The notes: generated from the letters alone by a model not told the origin. 64,000 nucleotides of DNA from Sphagnum magellanicum (GCA_021904315.1 CM038908.1:21038501-21102500), one strand, 5' to 3'. Shown: positions 12,711 to 24,540, numbered from the stretch's first letter. Made by a program: numbers and translations.

Positions 12711-13243
12711 CCCCAAGACCTCCTCAAGTCTCAATGTCTTATCATCAAGTGTGTACTTGTTTATTTGAGTGTGTGTCTATTTGTTTGATTTTTCTATTCT
12801 TTGGTGTTAGTGTTTCTTTGGAAGCTTCAATTTCTCTTAAGAGTCTCAAGTGTGTATATGTTCATATGAGTGTGTATATGTTTGTTCAATTTCTTAGGTG
12901 CATGTTTGAGCTCCAATTTCTTTGTTTTTTGGTGTATGTGTTTCTTTGAAAGCTTTGATTAGTCTATCTTTTGATTTTTTTGGTGTATATGTTTCAATTT
13001 TTATTTATTTGAACTTTGATTTTTTTGGTGGTCCAATATTTTTGGGTCTATGTGCTTTTTTTGAAATCATAATCATAAATCATAAATCATAATTGTACCC
13101 AAAATCGTATTCACTTCAACAATCTTATATATGTGATAATCACCATGAGATGAGAAAAATAAATTGAACTCCCCAACAAAAGGTTTTAAATATTCTTTTT
13201 TTAAATTAAATTTTTTCCTGCAAGGATAACCAAAGTTATAAAA
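12711..13243. other. AT-rich spacer with GTGTATATG-type repeats
   Basis: Degenerate GTGTGTxTATTTG and TTTGGTGTATGTGTTTCTT motifs recur through 12740-13050. No gene is supported. Confidence 0.4.
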
Positions 13244-13672
13244 TCTTATATATTAATTCACTACGTTCGTCCGTCCATCCGTCCGTCTTTTACTTATCTC
13301 TTACTTCTTTCGATTCCTGGCCCCTTTTTCTTTGGTACATTCTTTCTTCTTCTTTTTCATAGTTTTTCTTTCTTTTTGTACGCAGCTTCTTTTTCTCTGA
13401 CGTCATTTCGCTTTCATTACCTGTCTGGCGTAATCCCATTAGCTCCTTACTCATCGTACGCACCTATGGGAAGAAGGCATGGAAAGTAAACGTGTGTGAA
13501 TAGGTACAGCATTCTTGGGCCCTCGAAAACGGTTCATGATTGGTGGAACGAAGAATTTGGGCCAGTGGACAAAATCAATGTCAGTAGAATGTGAATAGGA
13601 TGAATTCTGTTGGGCCCAGAAAATAATGGTTTGTGATTGGTCGAACACAGCTTTTCAGCCAGTGGAGAAAAC

Positions 13673-13710
<38 letters not shown>

Positions 13711-14003
13711 ATAAAACAATGGCCAGCAGTATGAACAGGGAATTTTTTTGGGCCCTTGCGTGATTGGTCGACTGTGGCTTTTGGGCCTCTGGACAACCCA
13801 AAAAGAATGTGACCATTGGACCATTGGACCATCGGTGTGCCCGGTGCTGAGCCCGTCCGACTCTAAAGGACTTTGCAAATTGAAATTATAAGACTGGATT
13901 ATTTTTTACTATTAGAAGAAAGGATATTTTAAACCATTAATTTTTAGAAAATTTTAAAATCATCTAAAATCGTTTGTGCCTTGCAGGCACGGGTTACCAC
14001 TAG
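13244..14003 (+). mobile_element. non-autonomous Helitron
   Basis: The 5' end reads TCTTATATATTAATTCAC directly after a host A, and the 3' end reads GTGCCTTGCAGGCAC (a 5-bp stem hairpin at 13976-13990), then GGGTTACCACTAG followed by a host T. A 5' TC, a 3' hairpin about 10 bases before CTAG, and insertion between A and T without duplication are the Helitron rules. The 760-bp interior has no Rep/helicase gene. It holds three degenerate units (from about 13498, 13588 and 13730) with TGGGCCC, TGATTGGTCGA and CAGTGGACAA, and a CA microsatellite. Confidence 0.82.
13675..13707. repeat. (CA)n microsatellite
   Basis: An uninterrupted CA dinucleotide run lying inside the Helitron between two of its internal units. 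Confidence 0.95.
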
Positions 14004-14307
14004 TATATAATACCTAAGATCATATGTTCTCTCAAAAATCAATACTTACACAACACTGATAAAAACTTTTTAAAAAAATTGGTTGCTTTTAAACATTATA
14101 GGTATTTCCAGGGGTATTTCATCCCTGGAGTAAATCAGGCTCTTCAAGTCCAAATTTAACATTTCCTTGTTAAATATTAGCTCTAAGAAAGGTTGCCTTG
14201 GTGAGCTGCTGACCCACATTAGTCTCAAAATTCATTTAAAATATTTCTAAATATTACAGATACCCATGCTTAGACTAAATCAGGGTCTCTAAGTTCAGAT
14301 CTAATAG

Positions 14308-14755
14308 TGTGGCCTGTGCCATTGGCCCAAGTGTTACCACATCCTCAACTGATTTTTCCTTCCAAAACCTGGTTTTGTGGAATTTATTTGAATTTTTAGC
14401 GCCAGAAGTCACTTTAAAATCAATATCTCCCACAATCTGAATCCAAATCTTACCAAATAAATTCCATTAAATCCTGCTCATCAAGATCTTTCCAATAGCA
14501 CCAAAGGCACATTCCAATTCCTCTCAAATGTTCAGCTACGACTTAATTTAGTTTTCAGTGAAGAAATCATTCAATATTCAAGAACTTGTACACTGCTACT
14601 AGTCCAAATGCCATGAAACCAAGCCGATGCACCCTTCCTCCTTGAGAGCTTTCCAAAGAGACCGAAAATGTGATCTTGAAGCATCCTGGTTCGATGGATC
14701 TCATAAGTACAAAACAAAACAAACAAACTACCTTGCTTCATAGATAGATATTTTT
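14308..14755 (-). repeat. dispersed 445-bp repeat, copy 1
   Basis: The reverse complement matches 37490-37938 closely and 30738-31160 more loosely. Shared landmarks on the minus strand are TATGAAGxAAGGTA, GGATTTAATGGAATTTATTTGG, CAGGTTTTGGAAGGAAAAATCAG and ACACTTGGGCCAA. Unknown transposon family, possibly part of an LTR. Short repeats with AAATCAGGGTCTCTAAGTTC flank it at 14260 and 14920. Confidence 0.6.
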
Positions 14756-15567
14756 TGGGCTTAATATGGTCACTAATATGCGTCACTCAAAAAGGTGTGA
14801 AGGTATCAATGTGGTTGCTGGTTCATCCTGGCTGAATAAGGCCTTACTCAGGAAGGTAAAGGTTTTACCTCTAATTTATTTTTGGGTCTCTTCTAAATAT
14901 TATACATATTTCATCCCCTGAGCAAATCAGGGTCTCTAAGTTCAAATTTTGTTAGATATTAAAGTTTTTCGTAAAGTCAGGAAAACATAACACCATAACC
15001 CTGAGTTTGGTCCAAAACCGGGTCAGATTTTTAAAAAACCTGCAAAAAAATACATCAGCATTCAGGGGGGGCTGAAACTCAGAAAAGCATCACTTTTTGT
15101 TGGTGGTGAACAGAGTTTCATCATGGTTTGACCCCTCTCTTTCCTTTGTCTTGAGCGCCTCCACTGCTACTACACATATTTTCATTGCTCCTACCTGTAC
15201 AGGTACTATAATTAATCTCGAACCTTGTGTATTAAATACTGAGTTCCAGCATTTCATACTCGATTTTATGGACCTCACTGAAAGAAAGGTTTGCATGTGA
15301 AAGGAGGCCCAAAGACAGGGTGACTTTATGGAAAACGGTAGGTGCTGGTTCACCCTGGCTCAACCATTAAGATTAAAAATTGCTAAGAATCAAGTGAAAG
15401 CGTACTTAAATTCCATCACCTGGGCCAATCAAAAGTAGTCCTTTTCAAACATCATTGTATCATGTGCATGTGCATATTTACATATCCAAACCCAATTAAT
15501 TCATTGCTATGTACAGGCCAGTTTGCTGCTACCAGTGGAGATTCTCAGTTAGGTTTTGCATTAGGAA

Positions 15568-15891
15568 ACAAGGGGTGTGTCACACTGTGGCCTTGCCATT
15601 TACATTAAAACATATCTTAAGGCGAAAGAAGAATTATGGAAACTCAAATATTTCACCATGCAGAAATATAATCTTCAAAAAAATACTCTTAAACACTCCA
15701 AAATCCTTCAAGATATCATAACTCTATAACTAATCTCAAGTTTCAACAAAAGCCAAAGTTTCATCTTTCAAAGATCCTCATATAAAAATAGATCTATTAC
15801 TTAGTGGCCAAAATCCATTAAGTTACTATACTCTATAATGAACCTGAACACAATTATATCCTTGCCTCGGTAGGCAAGCAAGGCCAACAAA
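15568..15891 (+). repeat. 320-bp MITE-like repeat, copy C
   Basis: Best-preserved copy of the family at 5740. Left end GTGTGTCACACTGTGGCCTTGC; right end a hairpin TTGCCTCGGTAGGCAA then GCAAGGCCAACAAAGTGTG. The inverted right end CACACTTTGTTGGCCTTGC pairs with the left end CACACTGTGGCCTTGC apart from small gaps. Confidence 0.6.
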
Positions 15892-16614
15892 GTGTGTAAG
15901 TTTGTGTCGTGAGACTACCGATTCCTCCTCTGTCAGATTGTCATGTGTAGCCTACATACATAATCATTTTTGTACATTGCACTTGAGGTGTGAGAATGCA
16001 TCTCAGCCATTAACTTTTCTATCAATTCATTATTGGGTGAAAAAAAGAGTTGGAAATTCTCTTGGAAATTCTGCTCCTACCCCACCTGTTGTTCAAAGCA
16101 GGCTTTTTAACTCAGTTAGGTCAAAAGGGTAACTGCAGAGTTGAGGGGGTGGGGAGGAGGGGGGAAAGGTGGGGCTCTAGCTAGTTCCACAAGTTATGGG
16201 TGTTGTAGAGAGGAAGAGAATGAGTTGTTGGCTTCATGAAGAGATGCTCAAAATTCTGGTCAGAAAAAAAAGCCTGAGCATTCCCAGTTAGGGACAATGG
16301 ATTGCAAAGGCCTCTCTCCTCCTGCATGCCATCATTTTAGGGTTTAGGTTTTTTGTTCCCCTAATTATGTGACTCCACTCCCCATTGAGTACTTACAAGT
16401 AAGTTGGAGTAAGCTGTTCGAAATTGATGAAGACAGAAGAATACGACAGCTTGTAACCGACTTGTTCACAGGTTGGAAAGCAACAACATAACCGTCATGG
16501 ATGAAAAGTCATGTAACCTTCCTTCACAATGGATGAAAGGATGAAAACTCATCTCCCAAGTCCTGTCCAGATTATGTATGAATGGAAAAGGATGGGTGAG
16601 AGCTTATGCTTGTT

Positions 16615-16749
16615 CAACAAGGGGGTGTGTCACACGCAGTGGCCTTGCCATTTACATTAAAAAGTATCTCAAGGCGAAAGAAGAATTATGGAAAATTCAA
16701 ATATTTCACCATGCAAACATATAATCTTCCCAAAAATCCTTCAAGATAT
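16615..16749 (+). repeat. 320-bp repeat copy D, left part
   Basis: Left 135 bp of a fourth family copy, ending at CCTTCAAGATAT. The remainder resumes at 18385 with ATCATAACTCTATAAC. In copy C these two points are adjacent, so a 1.6-kb LINE-containing insertion splits the repeat. Confidence 0.65.
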
Positions 16750-18384
16750 ATGTTTATTGTTTACAATTTTACCTCCGTTTGGGACCAAAGAGTCCATTAG
16801 ACGAAAGGTGGATCATGGAGGATAAATTGTCCTCTGGTACTAGCAACATGCCACAAACTTGGCCAAGGCGACCATGTTTGTAATCTGCATGAGCTCAGCA
16901 AAAGTGCTCGTGTGGGTGAGGGGCAAGACCGAACAAAATCGTTCCCTAACTTTCTATGTATTTGGACAGGCAAGAAGCATATGCTCTTCATCCTCTACCT
17001 TCCCCAAGTTGCAGCCTCGACAAAGACTCTCAGCGTATGGCATGCCTTTTCACGCACCTAGCACTACCTCAAGTTGCATGTTGTCACGCCAAAATCGGGC
17101 TAGAGCTTTCCGCAGTTGAACACAACTGATGTCACACAAGTAGTTTTTACTTTCATATGACATACCCTTGAAACGCAAGTATTTTGTCTATACGCTAGTC
17201 CCAATCTCACAGTTGGTAAAAAGCTTTTCAATGAAAGCCAGCCACATATTATCCTTCACCTTTTTTTCACTCAACATTGTGTGGGGGAAACCTGAAGGGG
17301 GTGGGGCCCCAACCTCCTGAGTTCCCACCCATAAGTTGTGCGCGTTGCACCAAGGTACTTGGCTTTCCGCCCAACCTCTTACTCATGCTAGATGAGTCAG
17401 ATGTATGTGCGTTATCTCAGAAACCATTCCCAGCAATGATTAAGGAATCCCCAATTGGAGCACATGGGTCATTGCAAGTTGGAGCACTGTTTCCAATGGT
17501 GGTTGAATCAAAGGCAGAAAACCTACCACCTCCTAGGGTTGATTCTGGAATAGCCATTTTTTCACGGATTCAGCCCAACATTTCTTTCCCACAGCAAGCA
17601 TAGCAAGTTGGGCTTCCCATGCCTTTCCCAAGATGTGGTTTTTGGTGACCGTGTTCACACGGTTATAGTATAGCAACGCTTGTCCCCATGCAAAGTGTTC
17701 AAAGGAGAATTTGCCAAATTATGCCAACACAATGGACGTGTTGGTGGTTTTTCGCACCCCGAGCAAGGACTTGAGGAACCCTCGATACACTACTTCAATA
17801 GCCTTTATTTTCTTGGAGTCCACCCAAACTTCACATGCATAACTTGATGTGGAACACACCGTGTTAAAGAGGTCACAACATAGCTTAACATCCATAATAC
17901 GTAATTCCGCATAGCGACAGTTTAGTGCAAACAATGAGCACCTACTAGCAGCTGCATGATGTTCCACTACACTATTCAGGTTCGAGGTGGTCTCGAACAT
18001 GATCCCCAAGTATTTGAAGGTCTGCACACGTTCAATAACATCACCTTCAAACATAAACTCTTGGCATGGGTTAGCAAAATTGAACACCATGACTTTTGTT
18101 TTTTTCACATTCATTATAAGTCCACGTTCAGCACAAAATTGTTGGAGTGCGTTTAATTGTTGTTGCAGTCCCACCTTTAACTTTGACATCAAAGTGAGGT
18201 CATCTGCAAAAAAAATAGCCATACGTGCACGTCTGCTAAGGTCGGTGCATCGCATTCTCTACCATCCAAGCACCCTTTTAGGGCATCCAAATAGAGCCCA
18301 AACAGGAGGGGGCTGAGAGGACAACCTTGCTTCACACCTTGTTGGCACCTGAAGTTGGAGGTGACACCCTCACTTGGGTAGTTG
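16750..18384 (-). mobile_element. 5'-truncated non-LTR retrotransposon (LINE)
   Basis: An insertion of about 1.6 kb interrupts copy D of the 320-bp repeat. It holds the 3' half of a LINE coding region on the minus strand, beginning inside the reverse transcriptase, which is typical of 5'-truncated LINEs. The expected 3' poly-A (poly-T on the plus strand near 16750) is not obvious, and only two or three bases could be duplicated at the junctions, so the insertion mechanism is uncertain. Confidence 0.7.
16790..18380 (-). pseudogene. LINE reverse transcriptase C-terminal half, decayed
   Basis: Reading the minus strand, the segment starts with CQQGVKQGCPLSPLLFGLYL (the conserved RT block before the catalytic site), then after a one-base frameshift near 18225 continues with the catalytic box FFADDLTLM. 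Thumb-like sequence with VKKTKVMVFN and FKYLGI follows, then ALLYYNRVNTV. Near the 3' end a Cys/His cluster CRGCNLGKVEDEEHMLLACP resembles the zinc-binding tail of plant LINE RTs. The FADD aspartates are intact, but the frameshift and later stops abolish the protein. No endonuclease domain is present because the 5' part is missing. Confidence 0.85.
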
Positions 18385-18558
18385 ATCATAACTCTATAAC
18401 TAATTTCAGGTTTCAACACAAGCCAAAATATCATCTTTTTGAAAATCCTCATGTAAAAATAAACCTATTATTATTTAGAGGCCAAAATCTATTCAGCTAC
18501 TATACGCTATAATGAATCTAAACACATTATCCTTGCTTTGGTAGGCAAGGCCAACAAA
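18385..18558 (+). repeat. 320-bp repeat copy D, right part
   Basis: It continues the copy interrupted at 16749 and ends CTTTGGTAGGCAAGGCCAACAAA, matching the right ends of copies A to C. Confidence 0.65.
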
Positions 18559-19640
18559 AGGGGGAGTGGAGCATAAATCAGAAGGTGGAGAACCTCTCAA
18601 TGATAGGTTATGGATTACTAGGTAACTGGTAGAAGTGTGCAAGTTTAACCTTGAATTTACTCTCTAACCTATAACAAAATTTGGTTAAATACTTAATCTT
18701 TGCCATATTTGGAGGGAAAATGAAAGGTTGAAATAGCCATATTTAATCCATAGGTTTTTTTGCACATAGCCAATATATATTGCGAGGTTTCAAAAGCTTT
18801 TCTGCTTTCCTCTCTCACTTGTAGCCAAATTTGAAATATTTGATTGGTTCATCACCAATATTTTCTGAACATTGGGCACTCCTCAACATAGAAAGCTTAA
18901 ATATGTTTCCTTCCCCAATAGAGGCATGCTTTTGACCTTGGGTCCCCCCTTTTACAACTTATACACATGGAACCATGCCCAAACAATAATATGTGATTAA
19001 AAAAAAAAGTGTTATTGGGAACCTCTTAGGGAACACTTGGAGAACTTGAAGAACACTTTGACAACCTGATGGGAACACCTTGTGAACTTGACAAGAACAC
19101 AATGGGAACAGACCAAACACATCTAAGAATCCTATTGCATATTGGTGAAACACTAGAACATAGTAGGTAAATATGGCGATTTCAAAAGAATAAAGCTAAA
19201 AACCTGCCCAAATCCTCCAAAAATGCTGGCAATTTCATAACTTTCTTCCTCAAAATGTGACAATTTTTTGGGAAATTTTTCCAAAAAGTTCCCTTCGCTA
19301 TTTTACTGGGGAAATTTTGAAAAGATTATAGCAATATTAATATGGCAAAAAATCGCCACAAAATTCTTTTGAAAAAAATCACTGCATGATGCATGATGAT
19401 AGTAGATCATGAAGAAATAATAATTTCAAATTAATTTTAAAAATGAATCCATTTTTGAATTGGATGAAAAAAAATATTATTCGTTTTGTTCATGTGGAAA
19501 CTGACCCTAGGCTAGGCTCTACGGTACCTAGTCTGTACAGACAGGGTTAAAAAGAAAACCCTGCAAGTTCAGTCTTTGAACCATTGGGTCTGCCAAGTTC
19601 CCAACAGACTAACCAGTGCTACTTGCATTGTACCGGTCGT
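18559..19640. other. AT-rich upstream spacer
   Basis: Intergenic DNA before the first GT61 gene, with GGGAACACxTTG-type short repeats at 19015-19130. No gene seen. Confidence 0.4.
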
Positions 19641-19747
19641 CTTGCTTCTTCTTCGTCTTCTTCCTCGTCGTCGTCGTCGTCCTGCCGCGCCTCTGTCTCT
19701 CTCTGTGTCAGCGGTAGGTGTGTGTCGTCAGAGAGAGAAAGAGCGCT

Positions 19748-19790
<43 letters not shown>
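19641..19790. repeat. CTT/GTC and (AG)n microsatellites upstream of GT61 gene 1
   Basis: A CTTCTTCGTC/TCGTCG run at 19641-19682 is followed by about 19 AG units at 19751-19789. The AG run lies roughly 340 bases before the start codon, probably in the promoter or 5' UTR. GA-rich tracts are common in plant promoters; a regulatory role here is inference. The ORFs across it are artefacts. Confidence 0.85.
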
Positions 19791-19793
<3 letters not shown>

Positions 19794-20130
19794 AGCATTG
19801 CATGGCTGTCTGCTCTGAGCATCTGTTGCTCTTAATATCCAGACGGTTTCTTTCATTTGGAACCAAAACATGGATCATCTGTTGTCGCTTGCAAACTCCA
19901 AGACTCATCAGAAAAACAGCAGCAGCAGAAGCATCAGCAAAGGACCAGAAGAAAGAAGCAGAACGACAAGAAGTCGTCGGTGGGATTGGAGCGCTGCTGG
20001 AGGAGTGGTGGGAGGTGGTGACTTGGAGCGTTTTCTTTCTTCTTCGTCTGTCTGAGAGGAGTCGGAAGGATCGCCGGAAGGACGAGTAAGAGGAAGAGGA
20101 GGAGGAACTTAGTACTAGACTTAAAATCGA

Positions 20131-20399
20131 ATGGATGTGAGGGAGAGAAGCAGGTGGATTAGTGGCGGCGGTAGTTTTAGTAGTAGTAGTAGTGGCGCTG
20201 GTGGTATGAAGAGCACGAGGGACGATAGCAGTGGTGCTCGGGGACTTTGGCGGTGGAAATCATCGCGTGGCGGTTTTCATGCATTCAAGATGGCTGCTCG
20301 CATGCGCCTGATGCTCGGGATCTTTCTTGTTGCGATCTTCGGCGCCTTGTTCCTCGTTCACCGTCGTTCTTCTGCCTCCTCTGTCACAAAACAAGGTAC

Positions 20400-20438
<39 letters not shown>

Positions 20439-22363
20439 AAACATGCGCACACACACTCTCTGTCTGTGTCCGTGTCTTCTGTGTATGAGTATCACATACA
20501 CACATCTCCATCTTCTCCTGCGTTTGAGAGCATTCTTCACATTTCCACTCGCACAGGGATGCATGCGAGGGATGCGCATCGCATGCATCCCTGTGCGAGT
20601 GGGGAAGTGTATCCTTTAGACGAGGCTTTGGATGTTTGCCCGAGTGTGTGTTTTCTCAAGTCAAGCTTTTGTAGAGAGATCCAGTTCTGTCTGAATGCTC
20701 CAAGACACCAATGCTGTTGTTGTTGTCAAGGATTTGTCATTGTTGTTCAAACCATCCAGTGTGTTCTCAAGCTTTATAGAGATCCAGTTCCGGCTGAATG
20801 CTCCTCCAAGAGAATAATAATGTTGTTGTCACTAAAGATTTGTTGTTGCTGTTGTTGTTCAAAGCTTTGGATTGTTGCCTGAGTGTGTTCTCAAGCTTTG
20901 TAGAGATCACCAGTTCTGGCTGAATGCTCCAGGAGAATGATGCTGTTGTTATTGCCAAAGAAATGTCATTGTTGTTCAAACCTTTGAATGTTGTCATTTC
21001 TCAGTGGGCTGTTGATTACATTTGGATCTCCCACAACAGGAGAGCCTCATGGTTAATGTACTCACTGCAATCTAGTTAAACATAGTTACCTGACAATGAC
21101 AGCACCACAGAAGCAGGCTTTCCCGGGATGCTTGAGGGGGAGGTGTTTCAGTGTGACCGTTCACAGTTCCGCACAGATGTGTGCAATATGCAAGGCGACA
21201 TACACATGAACAGCAGCAGCCGCTCCTTTATGCTGTATGCTGTTGATGGAAGGACTCCTTTGAGAGAGGAGAGGATCAAACCATATACTCGCAAGTGGGA
21301 GAAGAGCTGTATGGAAGGTGTTCATGAAGTCATCTTGCAAAGTGTTCCCTCATCATCCCTTGCAAGTGCTGCTGCGTGTGATGTGCAACATACTGTGCCA
21401 GGTGTGGTGTTCAGCACTGGTGGCTACACTGGCAATTTGTACCATGAGTTTCATGATGGCCTTATTCCACTTTTCATCACAACACAACACTTGAACCGTG
21501 AGGTTGTCTTGGTGATCTCAGAATTTCATGAATGGTGGCTCTCAAAATATGGTGACATCATACAGGGAATGTCCAACTACCCACCAGTGAATTTTGAGGA
21601 AGATCCACATGTGCATTGTTTTAAGGAAGTTACAGTAGGTCTACATATTCATGCAGAGCTAGGGATTGATCCCTTGCGAATGCCTGATCATAAGAGTATC
21701 GTGGACTTCCGGAATTTTCTCAGCCGTGCATATACACTCTCACCTGAGGAACTTGGGCAACAGAGCTTGGAGGTTCCTGAGGTCTCTGCTGTTGCTGCTG
21801 TCTCTGATGGCTCCAAGGTCTCTGATACAGAAGAGATGAAACAACTCACCATCCTTGTGCGTAATGGAACAAGGGTTCTGCTGAACCTGGATGAGATTGT
21901 GGATCTGGCACAGCAGCTTGGTTTCAATGTGACACTTTTAAGCCCTGACCCAACAACAGAGCTGAAGACAATTTTTTGGATACTGGATAAAAGTGATGTG
22001 TTGTTGGGCGTGCATGGTGCAGCCCTGACCCATTTCCTGTTCATGCGCCCTGGATCTGTCTTCATCCAGATCATCCCTCTTGGCACAGATTGGGCTGCGT
22101 ATACATACTATGGGGAGCCAGCTACAAAGCTCGGGCTCCAATATCTGCCTTACAAGATTGAGCCAGCAGAGAGCTCTCTCAGTGACAAGTACAACTCAAC
22201 AGACCCTATCCTGACAAATCCTTCCACCATTGTTGACAAGGGGTGGTGGACAATGAAGGCAGTATATTTAGAGGGTCAAGATGTGCGACCTTCTATCGTG
22301 CACATGCGCCAGCTGTTTGATAACGCCAAGCAATTGCTAGAAAAAAGGACTCGTCTTCTATGA
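20131..22363 (+). CDS. GT61-family glycosyltransferase, gene 1 (two exons)
   Basis: Exons 20131-20395 and 21111-22363 join in phase 1 (donor AAG|GTACG, acceptor CACCACAG|AAG) to give 505 residues, normal for the family. Residues 60-76 form one hydrophobic segment after a basic stretch, a type II Golgi anchor. The catalytic part carries the family blocks STGGYTGNLYHEFHDGLIPL (from residue 191) and GVHGAALTHF with MRPGSVFIQIIPLG (from 388). GT61 (DUF563) enzymes in plants are mostly xylosyl- or arabinosyltransferases acting on xylan side chains; N-glycan core xylosyltransferase is also in the family, so the exact donor and acceptor are unknown. An in-frame Met at residue 26 (20206) is an alternative start and aligns with the paralogue. 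A diverged paralogue faces it at 25910-28184. Confidence 0.9.
20400..20437. repeat. (CT)n microsatellite at intron 1 start
   Basis: About 18 CT units begin four bases after the 5' splice site of the gene 1 intron. Confidence 0.95.
20545..20602 (+). other. perfect 24-bp inverted repeat in intron 1
   Basis: CCACTCGCACAGGG... at 20545-20568 is perfectly complementary to 20579-20602 (...CCCTGTGCGAGTGG), with a 10-base loop. Pairing continues imperfectly outward (CACATTT against GGAAGTGT). Transcribed with the intron it would fold into a short, fully paired hairpin. It could be a foldback element or a small-RNA precursor; the sequence alone cannot tell. Confidence 0.85.
20626..20995 (+). repeat. 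three tandem ~120-bp units in intron 1
   Basis: Each unit has GAGTGTGTTCTCAAGCTTT, then GAGATCCAGTTCxGGCTGAA, TGCTCC and a GTTGTT-rich tail with TTTGTCATTGTTGTTCAAA. They start near 20626, 20751 and 20869. No coding function; an intron-internal minisatellite. Confidence 0.75.
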
Positions 22364-24540
22364 TTGATTTTGCCCCATGCCTCGTTTGTGAGCCTTTGCA
22401 CACATCAAGTGAAGCAGACAGTATCCATACACTTGGGGAGCAAAAACACTTAGTCTTAAATTAATGCAGCTGTCTTTGTGGTGCTTTGTCAAGTTAACAG
22501 ATTGGGTTATAGCAAGCTGAGTAGAGCTGGAGCTCTACATTTACCTAGGCTGCAAACATGTAGTTGTGCTCAAATTACCATAGCATTTATTTACCATGTC
22601 ACAATTTGAGATGACCAATGTGTCATGAGGTAGGCTGTAATTTATGTCTTGGGCATTCGTAGATAGGACCGGGATTGAATTGCGAAGATGTCATACAATG
22701 GTAGTACAATCTAATTGCTTATGTTCATTGAGAACTCAAGTATTTAACCCTAATATAGTGAGATTGTTCTGATTTTTCTTACAGTGAAAATCCCATTGCC
22801 TGACTGTGCTCCTCAACTGTCAGGCTCCTGGACTGTCATGTGTTCTTTCAAAGACCTACTCTCAAACAATGTCAGGGAATGTGTGAGGTAGTGCATGCCA
22901 ATTGATTTATAAGCACTTTGGTTTTTAGGTTGAAAACTGAAATTTTGGGTTTGCTTAATTTTGGGAATGCCTTGCTCCATGGAAAGCCAGGAATAGAATT
23001 GGGATTCCCTGTCATCATCCATCCATCTTGCAATGCCCACATCTTTTTTTGGGTCAGCATCAACAGCCATTTTGGGTTGCCCGCATCTTTCTTTGGGTTA
23101 TCATCATCTCTCTGGCATATGCTTTTGTCATGTTCATTGTATCACACCTTCATGAAGAGCTGTAGTGGCTTTATATCATGATGTAAAGCATGATGTAAAG
23201 CACTGCCTGGATTTTTCTTTTGTATTTTCAGCTCCCTTACCTGCCTGAAGAAACCTGTTTTCAGCAAGCGGGATCATCTGTGGTGGAAGGTACCAGCCAG
23301 CCTGTCACTATTTCTTAAAAGTGAAAAAATCCCAGACCAGCTCTTCTTTACACAGAAAAACGACCTGAGTACAGGCCCTTCTCCTATATACTTACAACTA
23401 CCCTATTACTACCTTTCCAGCCAAGACACTAATTATATTATTCTTAGAAATGTTCACATTTTGAAAAAGATTCTTTTTCAAAAAAACCAAGAAAAAAAGT
23501 TTGTGAAGGAAAATGAAGAAACTTTTAGAATATTCTTGAATGTTCTACTTTTCCACTGGGAATCTTCAAAGTGAAGTAATCAGTGAAATAATTATTCAAC
23601 ACTGAAACATTGAACTTGCTATGTTACTACAGTAATTCAGGTAGTAGATCTTTGCATTTCATATTGATTGACTTTGCACTTGGCACAATGCAATCTCATT
23701 TGTTTCGGGGTGGCCATTTGAGTACCCAAAATCTATCTAATGCATCCAACATTGCAATAGATAGATTTGAACTATTTCAAATCTGTTTCCAACATTGAGT
23801 TCTAGATTATGATTCAAGAGATGGCTACACTATTAAAGAGTTCGAGTTTTTCGTCCTAGAACTAGGAGAAGAAAATTCAATTGTTATTTGTCTTTTCAAC
23901 AGAATATCATCATGAAATAGTAGATACCAACTTGATATTTAATTTGAAAATGTTTTGACATAGTAGGACCATTGTGCTGGATTGAGATCCCTCAAAAAAT
24001 TTAGATTTATGCACTCAACTGGTCTCTTTAGAGTATGATACTCACTCAACACCCATCAAAATAATGCTATCATCAAAATATTAGAGGATTTTTGAAAGGA
24101 AAATAATCAGGAGAAAAATAAACCTACATTTTGGCCCCCTACCAATTTCCAAACCCTAAAATGGATCACCAATTTGAAATAAGACTTTTTTTTTCTTTTG
24201 ACTTTTGAGTGCTCAAAAGAATTCAATTTTTAGGTTAAATTTTTAGGCTCATCCTCATCCTCTTCATTCTACATTCACATGAAACTCTTCTAGGTCTCAC
24301 ATTAATTTTTAAAAAACACTTGTTTTTGTTTTGGCTGATCTAGTTGCTATTAATTGCTACCTTATGTTTTGGCAGTTTTACAAATTCAAAGAACCAACCA
24401 TTCTCAAAACCACATCAGACATTTATGAAATTAGACTAAAGTCACAACTGAAATCAAAGGCTTTTTCAAAACCAAGAACAAATCCAACAACACTTGTTTG
24501 CTTCTCCATGCTGTTGAATTCATACATTTCGTGAACCCAG
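22364..24540. other. 3' flank and AT-rich intergenic DNA
   Basis: It begins with the presumed 3' UTR of GT61 gene 1. Beyond that I see only short ORFs. No conserved motif or RNA gene was recognised. Confidence 0.5.

Noticed and set aside
13244..14003. Possible protein genes in the three 13.5-13.9 kb minus-strand ORFs
   Set aside because: They follow the Helitron's internal tandem units and the CA run, with no conserved protein signature.
17719..18452. Group II intron or retron origin for the FADD reverse transcriptase
   Set aside because: The blocks around QGVKQGCPLSPLL, FADD and the C-terminal zinc cluster match plant LINE architecture, and no maturase or ncRNA structure is seen.
5740..18558. 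Assignment of the 320-bp repeats to the CACTA superfamily
   Set aside because: One end can be read as CACTG, but no 3-bp target duplication fits and the ends vary between copies, so I left the superfamily open.
19584..20089. ORFs with poly-Ser or Glu-Arg runs
   Set aside because: Products of the AG, CTT and GTC microsatellites upstream of GT61 gene 1.
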